Shown here: positions 1 to 6,587 of the stretch, in pieces
Layout: each line of letters starts with the position of its first letter
Numbering within the stretch: position 1 is the first letter of the stretch
NCBI GenBank assembly: GCA_016550395.1
Contig: JABXGY010000008.1
Coordinates: 1-21,016, forward strand
Direction of reading: 5' to 3'
DNA: 21,016 nucleotides
Source: an archaeon
GTDB taxonomy: Archaea; Asgardarchaeota; Hermodarchaeia; Hermodarchaeales; Hermodarchaeaceae
Position numbers and translations under genes: made by a program
Notes under the pieces: generated by a model
Database searches by the model: none
Seen by the model: only the letters and a program-made list of their open reading frames with translations
What the model was told of the DNA's origin: nothing

Positions 1-144
1 CAGATGTACACCGAGACAGGGAGAGAACTTGCTAGACCACGGCATCAACTACTTATTGAGTTTATGCGGCAATTAGCCTCAGAATATCAGGCAATAGGTG
101 AGCCCCTCCCTAAGGAACTCCGTTCATTAACCGATTCTGATTGA
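1..144 (+). CDS. C-terminal end of a probable HD-domain phosphohydrolase (5' truncated by window)
   Basis: An open frame runs from base 1 to a TGA at 142-144 and gives the last 47 residues of a protein that begins outside the window. It reads QMYTETGRELARPRHQ, then an amphipathic helix LLIEFMRQLASEY. A 'TETG+.LA..RH' segment followed by a helix ending in a conserved Glu is typical of the C-terminal helices of small HD-superfamily phosphohydrolases of the YedJ type, which hydrolyse phosphate esters with a metal-bound His/Asp pair. The metal-binding residues themselves lie upstream and cannot be seen, so the family call is an inference from a short tail. Confidence 0.55.
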   Translation, partial: QMYTETGRELARPRHQLLIEFMRQLASEYQAIGEPLPKELRSLTDSD

Positions 145-235
145 AGCCACAAGTCTTTTCTTGTTTATGCGAATTAGGATAGAATTACTCTTCGCAGAGT
201 TGCGATAGAGTAGTGACCTTAGGAGTTTAACGATT

Positions 236-910
236 ATGGTAAATAGTGAGGAGCTTAGTGAAAGTGAGCAGACCCGATCATTTTTTCTTTCAGCCAGGTT
301 TGCAGGTTTATGTGGATTAATTGGACCGCTGATTGCCTTTATTGGCATAGCAGTAGCAATTGTATTGGCACCGTGGTTCAATTGGTTTGATCATGCCTTA
401 AGTGATCTTGGACATCCATGGATGTTAGGAGGGTCAAATGGCATTCCCGGTATTAACGCATCTGCACCTCTGTTTAACACGAGCTTAGTTATTGCCGGTT
501 TGTTTACGTTGGTATTGACCATTTGGCTTATTCGCTACCAATACTTCGAACGGTCTGCGATTGGTCTAATTGCTGCAATTCTATTAACCGTAGCTCAATT
601 CTTCTTAATTGCTATCGGAATATTCCATGAGGGTTTTGGGACTATCCACTTTGCTGTTTCAGTTGGATTCTTCGTGACCCTATTATTTGCAGGTATGATC
701 TATGGGATTCGATTAATGCAGGAAAAACCCACTCAGATTTTTGGAGTGCTTGCCTTCGTTCTAGCCCTGATTAGTGCGATTATTTGGGTTGCCTATTATA
801 CCATTCCACTCCCATTTACAGGTCAGGCAATACCGGAAATCATCTCTGCTGTCACAGCTTTCATATGGATCTTCCCACTCTGCATTAGGTTAGTCTTGAA
901 GATGGAATAA
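236..910 (+). CDS. DUF998-like six-helix membrane protein
   Basis: A 224-residue integral membrane protein with about six hydrophobic helices (roughly residues 20-46, 80-100, 107-127, 135-157, 168-190 and 200-220) and an acidic N-terminus. The loop after helix 1 has the pattern APWFNWFDHALSDLG, followed further on by a PLFN segment entering helix 2; this is the signature of the DUF998 family of archaeal and bacterial membrane proteins, whose biochemical role is unknown. The ATG at 236 is preceded by AGGAG at 221-225 with ten bases between. It stands alone on this strand and converges with the sugar kinase 21 bases downstream. No catalytic residue set is visible. Confidence 0.75.
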   Translation: MVNSEELSESEQTRSFFLSARFAGLCGLIGPLIAFIGIAVAIVLAPWFNWFDHALSDLGHPWMLGGSNGIPGINASAPLFNTSLVIAGLFTLVLTIWLIRYQYFERSAIGLIAAILLTVAQFFLIAIGIFHEGFGTIHFAVSVGFFVTLLFAGMIYGIRLMQEKPTQIFGVLAFVLALISAIIWVAYYTIPLPFTGQAIPEIISAVTAFIWIFPLCIRLVLKME

Positions 911-931
911 TCTGCGATTATATCTCTGTCT

Positions 932-2395
932 TTAAACGTGTCTAAGAATTTCTGGAAGATTATCCATGATTAGCTGTTGGAATGCTGAGTATTGGGTCTT
1001 ATAGATATCAGTCGTTGCTGGGTCGGGGTTATGAACCTGGGTTTTATGGACCATTGCCTCTACTGCTTTTTCAATAGTAGAGTGGTGTTTTAAAGCAACA
1101 GCAGCAATTATTGCAGCACCCAAAGCAGTACCTTCGTCTACATGGGTTTTTTCGCACTTCCTGTTCAAGATATCACATTGAATTTGTCGCCATACTGCTG
1201 AACGAGAACCTCCCCCATCTAACCGCAATTTCTCAATTGAAATACCAGCTGAGAACATCGTATCAATTAGAAATCGAGAGGCAAAAGCAGCAGCTTCCAA
1301 GATTGATCGAGCAATGTCCGCTCGGTTATGTTGAAAACCAAGACCTTTCACAACGCCCAGACTCCATATAAAGAAAGGAAAGAGAATTACCCCATTACTT
1401 CCAGGCGGTGATTGAGCAGCCTGATCTACGATGTAATCATAAGGATCACGCCCTAAACGTTCAGCAACAGCACATTCAATATGCCCAAATTGGTCCCTAA
1501 ACCAGCGAAGGATAGTACCAGCGCCAGGAATCACTCCTTCTAGAACCCATTGGTTTGGAAGAACATGGGGATGACAGAAAAGGACACCCATAGGATCGCG
1601 TGTAACCTTCTCAATAGGAGTAACCACGAAAGTTCCCGTTCCAATAGTCAATTTCGCTACACCCTGTTGAAGAACACCTAATCCAACAACAGAACATTGT
1701 TGATCACCGCCTCCAATCACGACAGGAGTTCCTGCAGCTAATCCAGTTTGATTAGCAGCCTCCGACGTTAATTCTCCAATTATAGTTCCTGAAGGTTTAA
1801 CATCTGGCCACATCGAAACTGGAAGACCTAACTCATCACCAATTTGGTCAGAGAGCTTGAAGGTCTCCAAGTCAAGGAGACCAAAATCGTGATTTGAATA
1901 GTCCGAAACTAGCTTTCCAGTTAACTTATGATAAACGAAGGCATCGGGAGTAGCAAATTTAGAAGTTTGTTTGAACACTTTGGGTTGCATATCTTTGATC
2001 CATAATCCGCGCCGTAAACTGGTCCGCTGCTTCACGAGAGCATCATGCTGTTCAGCTGATGGAGAAATCCGTCCATCCATCCACGTGATCGCCGGTGCAA
2101 GTGGATTCCCATCCTTATCCAAGGGAACTAGTGTTGCTCGTTGGCTGACAACAGAAATTGCAGAAATATCCTTTGTATTGATTTTCGCCTTTGCCAATGC
2201 TTCTTGCATTGTATGTTGTGTGGTATGCCACCAATCCTCGGAATTCTGTTCAGCTTTTTTGAGTTCATCCGTGGCAGTCGGGAATTCTGAGTAAGCTTTT
2301 GTTATCTCATTACCCTGCAGATCAAAAAGAACCGATCGATTACCAGTGGTCCCTAAATCTATTACTGCTATGAATTGGTTTCCGTGTTTTGTCAT
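932..2395 (-). CDS. FGGY-family carbohydrate kinase (xylulokinase / glycerol kinase-like)
   Basis: A 487-residue ATP-dependent sugar or polyol kinase of full family length, cytosolic. The N-terminal phosphate-binding motif is VIDLGTTGNRSVLFD (residues 11-25). An EDWW motif near 53 and a WMDGR motif near 106 match the substrate side of FGGY kinases. GGGDQQ with the predicted catalytic Asp near residue 231 and the second nucleotide-binding segment LDGGGSRSAVWRQIQCDIL follow, then EGTALGAAIIAA near the C-terminus. Both FGGY domains are complete. The ATG is preceded by GGAGG seven bases upstream. The substrate cannot be read from sequence: xylulose, glycerol and gluconate kinases share these motifs, and no transporter or isomerase lies beside it. 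Not in an obvious operon. Confidence 0.88.
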   Translation of the reverse strand: MTKHGNQFIAVIDLGTTGNRSVLFDLQGNEITKAYSEFPTATDELKKAEQNSEDWWHTTQHTMQEALAKAKINTKDISAISVVSQRATLVPLDKDGNPLAPAITWMDGRISPSAEQHDALVKQRTSLRRGLWIKDMQPKVFKQTSKFATPDAFVYHKLTGKLVSDYSNHDFGLLDLETFKLSDQIGDELGLPVSMWPDVKPSGTIIGELTSEAANQTGLAAGTPVVIGGGDQQCSVVGLGVLQQGVAKLTIGTGTFVVTPIEKVTRDPMGVLFCHPHVLPNQWVLEGVIPGAGTILRWFRDQFGHIECAVAERLGRDPYDYIVDQAAQSPPGSNGVILFPFFIWSLGVVKGLGFQHNRADIARSILEAAAFASRFLIDTMFSAGISIEKLRLDGGGSRSAVWRQIQCDILNRKCEKTHVDEGTALGAAIIAAVALKHHSTIEKAVEAMVHKTQVHNPDPATTDIYKTQYSAFQQLIMDNLPEILRHV

Positions 2396-2505
2396 TAATA
2401 CGCCTCCAAACTTTGAACGTCATTGTGTTACCTTGATGTTCCCAATAAGACTTACTTAAGAAAGCTTCACGTACACGTCTCTGGCATTTCGTCTTTTACT
2501 ATGAA

Positions 2506-2823
2506 TCAAAGAATATTACCGATTAAGGCTAAGCCAGAGACTGGATCAATAATGATATTGGAGGAATCTTTACGTCCAACAAGATATTGGGCAGAATCTG
2601 GATTCAACCCAGACTGAAGCGACGTAGGGTTCAATGTGTCTTCTTGCGGACCAAGAAGGTCTCGATGAATTTGGGAGAATTCGTTGAGTTGAATGGTAGT
2701 AGGAGATTCACCAGTAGGAAAGGGACTAGGGTTGAAAGGGGCACTGAGGGCCATGAGAGGTCCCGCCAGGAGGAAAAAACTTATGATTAACGAGAAAATC
2801 ACTCCGCGGGAAAGGATACTCAT
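2506..2823 (-). CDS. Small predicted secreted or lipid-anchored-like protein, unknown function
   Basis: A 105-residue protein with a clear N-terminal signal sequence: MSILSRG, a hydrophobic core VIFSLIISFFLLAGPLMAL, and an ALSAPF segment fitting signal peptidase. The mature part is short, Pro/Ser/Asn rich, and ends in a hydrophobic stretch (IIIDPVSGLALIGNIL). I recognise no family. The start has only a weak ribosome site, but the minus strand carries ATATTTAAAG about 14-25 bases before the ATG, so the transcript may be nearly leaderless, as is common in archaea. It sits between the kinase and the V4R gene on the same strand. A spurious ORF is possible, although the clean signal peptide argues for a real gene. 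Confidence 0.5.
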   Translation of the reverse strand: MSILSRGVIFSLIISFFLLAGPLMALSAPFNPSPFPTGESPTTIQLNEFSQIHRDLLGPQEDTLNPTSLQSGLNPDSAQYLVGRKDSSNIIIDPVSGLALIGNIL

Positions 2824-2909
2824 GGTATCAACTCTTTAAATATCCTTGAAAGTATTATAGAAAAAGGGTTACGGAACCTGCAAAGTCAATTCCAAATGAT
2901 AGTGCCTGA

Positions 2910-3572
2910 TTAGAGCTTTTTGTACCTGATGATTTCTTCAGTTGTGATGTGCTTGAGAATATGATTTTTGTGAGCCATGACAAACCGGCACATTGGATCG
3001 CCCATTGCTTTGCAGGAGATTTCTCGGGCTTGCAAAGGAATTCCAAAACTCTCTTCACACCAACCAGCCGAATAACCAGCATTGAAGAAACAACGCGGGG
3101 ATGTACTATATTCGCCTTTTTTGATGGGCGCCTCCACTTCAAAGGAATTGAGATGATCATAAACAAGAAGATAACTTTCATCTGGTAACGGATTACTGAT
3201 ATCGAAAATATTTACATGGGCAAACCCACGAAAACTAAATTGAATAGGACCTGCGGAGAGCATCTCTACAGGATCAGTGACATTCATACGTTGTTGATAA
3301 TCTCGAGCGTCGAGTTGCCCGAAGGATTTGGCTACCTCATAAATTATGAGATCTGCAAGTTCACCGCTGCCCGATAAGGCAATGCGTTCACGCATAGCTG
3401 TGATAAATTCAGCTGGTAATGCGACATACCGTTGGTTTCCTATGATATACTTACCCTCTTTTGTGAGATGACGTGCTGTATCAAAATACTTCGTTACAAA
3501 ATCCTCTGCTTTAAGAAACTCTTTCATCATGTTCTTCGGAACCGTGACTGCTTCGGGCTCCTTACTAAACAT
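2910..3572 (-). CDS. V4R-domain protein (XylR-N / 4-vinyl-reductase type ligand sensor)
   Basis: A 220-residue soluble protein. Residues about 95-205 form a V4R domain, recognised by the C-terminal block NAGYSAGWCEESFG, then REISCKAMGDPMCRF at 183-197 with Cys187 and Cys195 in the family's C-x-A-x-G-x2-x2-C pattern; Cys161 and Cys172 are additional. V4R domains bind small hydrophobic ligands or tetrapyrroles and occur in regulators of aromatic degradation and in bacteriochlorophyll synthesis. Here the domain has a helical N-terminal extension of about 90 residues and no DNA-binding or ATPase domain, so it would act through a partner. A CTTATAAG box lies about 75 bases upstream. The ligand is unknown. 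Confidence 0.78.
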   Translation of the reverse strand: MFSKEPEAVTVPKNMMKEFLKAEDFVTKYFDTARHLTKEGKYIIGNQRYVALPAEFITAMRERIALSGSGELADLIIYEVAKSFGQLDARDYQQRMNVTDPVEMLSAGPIQFSFRGFAHVNIFDISNPLPDESYLLVYDHLNSFEVEAPIKKGEYSTSPRCFFNAGYSAGWCEESFGIPLQAREISCKAMGDPMCRFVMAHKNHILKHITTEEIIRYKKL

Positions 3573-3648
3573 ACAAGATGGGCCCCCTGTGCCTACCCAG
3601 CTACTAGTTCAGTTAGTGCCACGATTATTAAACGTTATCAAACTTTGA

Positions 3649-3656
3649 CTTATAAG
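3649..3656 (-). promoter_or_regulatory. Candidate TATA box for the V4R gene
   Basis: CTTATAAG lies on the minus strand in an AT-rich intergenic region about 75 bases before the V4R start codon. It would place transcription start near 3620-3625 and leave a leader of about 50 bases. The sequence is palindromic, so orientation is inferred from the downstream gene. Confidence 0.3.
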
Positions 3657-3751
3657 GTAATTATTTGCGGAAAGAACAAAAAATATTACAAATAATTACG
3701 AAAACCGTAGAGAAGTAATAGCATTTCAAGAATAAAAGAATAATAAACGCA

Positions 3752-4111
3752 TTAATCTTTAACAATCAGTCTTTCTAATGCTCCTGAAGCCGTTAACTTT
3801 TCAATTGCCGATTGATATTGATCCTCGTCATTGATCATCGTGTTACAGGCTTCCTCTCGCATATGCGTTCCTGATTTCACCTGTACTACAACCTTTTTTT
3901 CAGGAAATTCATCTTCAACAGCCTTACGAATGATAATTCCAATGACAGCACCCATCGGACACATCGGACTCGTTGGGGCAAAGTCAATGTGAATCTCGTT
4001 TCCCTTAATTCGAACATCATCAGGTTTTACAAGACCCATTTCGACGACATTGATGGGATGTTCAGGATCAAGTACACGTTGAAGAACAACCATCACAGCT
4101 TCGGTTTCCAT
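3752..4111 (-). CDS. MIP18 / DUF59 family Fe-S cluster assembly protein (SufT-like)
   Basis: A small cytosolic protein of about 119 residues carrying a single DUF59 domain. Diagnostic segments are VLDPEHPINVVEMGLV near the N-terminus and FAPTSPMCPMGAV, whose Cys is the conserved ligand or reactive residue of the family. Relatives (SufT, yeast Cia2, human FAM96) help mature Fe-S proteins and are needed when demand for clusters is high. I take the ATG at 4111 as start; an upstream in-frame TTG at 4120 would add three residues. It is divergent from the coiled-coil/E1 operon across a 195-base region. A sulfur enzyme (the desulfurase) and many Fe-S proteins (Hdr) are encoded nearby, which suits its role. 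Confidence 0.85.
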   Translation of the reverse strand: METEAVMVVLQRVLDPEHPINVVEMGLVKPDDVRIKGNEIHIDFAPTSPMCPMGAVIGIIIRKAVEDEFPEKKVVVQVKSGTHMREEACNTMINDEDQYQSAIEKLTASGALERLIVKD

Positions 4112-4149
4112 ATATTCCAACCCACATGTTGATTGCCGTTTCGAAGGCA

Positions 4150-4305
4150 GGGTTCCCTAAAAACGCTGCGGTTACCTAATCCTATCAGCACAAACTACGT
4201 CTCCTTTCAGAGAACCACTCTATTTTCGTAGGAGGGAGCAAACCTTATCTAGGTTCGAACGCTCAGATTAGGGTGTAACGGGTTCCCCAAACACAAGGTG
4301 TGTTA
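4150..4305 (+). promoter_or_regulatory. Structured intergenic / leader region before the coiled-coil-E1 operon
   Basis: Strong inverted complementarity lies between the divergent DUF59 and coiled-coil genes. GTTACCTAATC (4171-4181) pairs with GATTAG (4266-4271) and GTAAC (4275-4279), 11 pairs with a three-base bulge. Nested inside are CTACG/CGTAG (4195-4199 with 4227-4231), AGAG/CTCT (4209-4212 with 4218-4221), GAGC/GCTC (4236-4239 with 4261-4264) and AACCT/AGGTT (4241-4245 with 4251-4255). AACAC (4290-4294) pairs with GTGTT (4300-4304), putting the AAGGTG ribosome site in a hairpin loop. Direct repeats GGGTTCCC[T/C]AAA[A/C]AC occur at 4150-4164 and 4280-4294. It could be a cis-acting RNA leader or operator DNA; transcription start is unknown. 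Confidence 0.35.
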
Positions 4306-4306
4306 A

Positions 4307-5815
4307 ATGACGCAAGAAGCTTCAGATAAAACTCAACGTTCAGAGGTATTGAAACGCCAAATCGAAGCCCTCACCACAGATCTCGTTGATGCTATTGACA
4401 TGTTAACTCGAGATCTTCAACGAAGCCTCCTCATGCTCGCTGACCGTGTCGAACAACGCATGGAGGCCATCGGCTTTGGACGACTCAGTGGACCAGTTGT
4501 CAATGATATACAGGAGGGTGTGACTGCTGAGTCGAAACGGTTTAGTGAGCAGGCGCGGGCGAAGATTCAGGAGATTACTCGGGCGAAGGCGGGTTTGGCT
4601 GGTGCAGCTGATGAGTTGAGTGCGTTAGCGGCAATGACGGAGTCAGAACGGGAGGAACTACGTAAACGCTTACAGGATGAGATTTCAGCTTCGGAGAAGA
4701 CACGCCAAGAACTTGAATCAGAGCTTGCTGATGCAAGAGTAAGAATTGCTGATTTAGAGAAACGACTGAGCTCGCAGTCAACGCGTGATGGACGACGAAT
4801 TGATAAACTTCAGACATCAAATAAGGAATTATCAGAGTCATTAAAGAAGGCCGAAGCTGAGCTCCTGAAGTTAAAGGAGCAAAGTGAAAAAGCTGTGAGT
4901 GAACGAAATGCTGCTGTCAAACAGACCGAGGAACTGAATGCCAAGCTAGCTGCGGCCACTGCTGCAGCTACCACGGCAGCCGCAGCATCAGCAGCTTCAA
5001 AAGGTAAGCTTGAAGAGCAAGTGAAAAAACTGACAGAGGAACTGCAACAGGCAAAACAGGCTCAGGCAACCGCAGAAGAACAAGCGAAGAGTTTGTCTTC
5101 AAGTGTCGAGGAGTTGAAGGGGGAACTGCAAAAAGCTGAATCAGAACGGGAATCAGCTCAGCAGGAGCTGAAAGAGTTTCAGACCCAAATTCAAACTGCA
5201 GAAGAGAAGGCTTCTGTAGCGGAAGAGAAACTTCAAACGATTGAAGAAGAAGTCGTTCAACTTCGTGGATCGGGTCAAGACCTTGAAACACAGTTAAAGG
5301 AATTAACTAGTCTTAAGGAGTCTCACGAACAGAAGATTGCTGAGCTAGAAGAAGAACAAAAATCATTGAAGGCGCTCACCAAAGATCGAGATCAGATTAG
5401 TAAAGAGAGGGAAGATCTTGAAAAACAGCTCGCAGATGCGCTAGCTGAAATTGAGAAAATGAAAGAAGATTATGCACGATTTGAGGAGCTTCGTAACCGT
5501 CTTCAAATGCTCGAGGCTCGAAGTCAAATCCAAGATATTCTTCTCAAGAAAGATCAACACTATATTGTTCTCACAGCCTTTGCCACTAAGATAGTAGAAG
5601 GGAAGTATCGCGTGGGTGCTAAAGAACTAGGATTTGCACCAAGCCTTGGCATTTCGTTAGCGGCATGGTTGGATAAGTTCTTCCTTGACCTTCAGGAAGA
5701 GGGATTAGTGTCCATCCATCGAACCGCGGGACGAGGACTACCTTCAGCAGATATTGAAGTTAGTAAGAAGGGTCGAGAACTTTTTGAAGAGGCAAAACAA
5801 CAAGCAGCCCTCTAG
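4307..5815 (+). CDS. Long coiled-coil protein with C-terminal winged-helix-like domain
   Basis: A 502-residue protein I cannot assign to a named family. Residues 1-65 are predicted helical (TDLVDAIDMLTRDLQRSLL). Residues about 90-400 are near-continuous heptad coiled coil rich in Glu, Lys, Gln and Ala, interrupted by an Ala/Thr hinge around 213-233. Residues about 405-500 form a compact domain (QDILLKKDQHYIVLTAFATK, then LDKFFLDLQEEGLVSIHR and a GRG-containing turn) that reads like a winged helix. No signal peptide or membrane segment. The ATG follows AAGGTG (4295-4300) by six bases. The E1-like gene starts 20 bases after its stop, so the two are probably cotranscribed. The coiled coil resembles SMC/myosin-type sequences only by composition. 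Confidence 0.75.
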   Translation: MTQEASDKTQRSEVLKRQIEALTTDLVDAIDMLTRDLQRSLLMLADRVEQRMEAIGFGRLSGPVVNDIQEGVTAESKRFSEQARAKIQEITRAKAGLAGAADELSALAAMTESEREELRKRLQDEISASEKTRQELESELADARVRIADLEKRLSSQSTRDGRRIDKLQTSNKELSESLKKAEAELLKLKEQSEKAVSERNAAVKQTEELNAKLAAATAAATTAAAASAASKGKLEEQVKKLTEELQQAKQAQATAEEQAKSLSSSVEELKGELQKAESERESAQQELKEFQTQIQTAEEKASVAEEKLQTIEEEVVQLRGSGQDLETQLKELTSLKESHEQKIAELEEEQKSLKALTKDRDQISKEREDLEKQLADALAEIEKMKEDYARFEELRNRLQMLEARSQIQDILLKKDQHYIVLTAFATKIVEGKYRVGAKELGFAPSLGISLAAWLDKFFLDLQEEGLVSIHRTAGRGLPSADIEVSKKGRELFEEAKQQAAL

Positions 5816-5835
5816 CCTGAATTGGAGCGCCTCGC

Positions 5836-6579
5836 ATGTCACCAAAAATGGATCGCTATAAGCGGTTTGTAGTGTTACGTGATATTGGTAAAAAAGGATT
5901 AAAAAAAATCCGAGCTTCAAAGGTAGTTGTCATTGGAATAGGTGGTCTGGGGAGCATTTCTTCTACGAAACTTGTCACTTTGGGTATCAAGCATTTACGC
6001 ATTGTTGACCCAGACGTAGTTGATGCTTCAAACCTGCAACGTCAATTCCTTTATCGTGATCAAGATATTGGCAAACCAAAAATCCATCTTGCAGCCCGAA
6101 GGTTAAGACCCCTTAATCCAGATGTCACGATTGAACCCAGAGAAGAACAGCTCACTGAAGATTTAGTGGAAAGAATGGTTGAAGACATGGATGTGGTTGT
6201 TGATGGGTTAGATCGATTTGCTCCACGTTATATTTTGAATAGAGCATGCATCCGAAAGGGTATTCCCTACGTCTTTGCTGGAGCCTTAGGAGCTACTGGA
6301 AATCTAACAACAATACTACCTGGTAAAACACCGTGTCTTGAATGCGTATATGGGGGAGTGGATGATACACTACAACCAACTTGTCATACCATTGGTATTT
6401 ATCCCACAGTTCTGGGTGTAGTAGCTAATATTCAGGTTCATGAAGCATTACGCATTATCTTGGAGCAGCCACCTCGGCTTGCTAGTCAACTGTTATTTGT
6501 AGATCTCAATACGCTTCGCTTTGACCAGTTTCCAATAGCCCGGCATTTGGACTGTCCTGTTTGTGGAAATCAAGTCTAA
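5836..6579 (+). CDS. ThiF/MoeB/HesA-type E1-like adenylyltransferase
   Basis: A 247-residue E1-like enzyme that would adenylate the C-terminal glycine of a ubiquitin-like sulfur carrier (ThiS, MoaD or SAMP type). It has the N-terminal RYKR motif (Arg10), the nucleotide loop GIGGLGS (34-40), DPDVVDASNLQRQFLY (58-73) with the Asp, Asn66, Arg69 and Gln70 used for ATP, and GKPK (79-82). A zinc site is formed by Cys167/Cys170 and Cys240/Cys243. Cys183 in PTCHTIGIYPTVLG is the candidate thioester or persulfide cysteine. No rhodanese domain is attached, so sulfur would come from a separate desulfurase, such as the convergent gene eight bases away. GGAG (5824-5827) precedes the ATG by eight bases. 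No ubiquitin-like gene lies in the window. Confidence 0.88.
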   Translation: MSPKMDRYKRFVVLRDIGKKGLKKIRASKVVVIGIGGLGSISSTKLVTLGIKHLRIVDPDVVDASNLQRQFLYRDQDIGKPKIHLAARRLRPLNPDVTIEPREEQLTEDLVERMVEDMDVVVDGLDRFAPRYILNRACIRKGIPYVFAGALGATGNLTTILPGKTPCLECVYGGVDDTLQPTCHTIGIYPTVLGVVANIQVHEALRIILEQPPRLASQLLFVDLNTLRFDQFPIARHLDCPVCGNQV

Positions 6580-6587
6580 ACCTATCA

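Noticed and set aside
4246..4264. tRNA T-arm-like GGTTCGAAC
   Set aside because: The bases on either side of the TTCGAAC loop do not pair as a T stem, and no acceptor, D or anticodon arms can be laid out around it on either strand.
4568..5490. SMC or Rad50-type ATPase from the long coiled coil
   Set aside because: There are no Walker A, Walker B or signature motifs at either end of the protein; similarity is compositional only.
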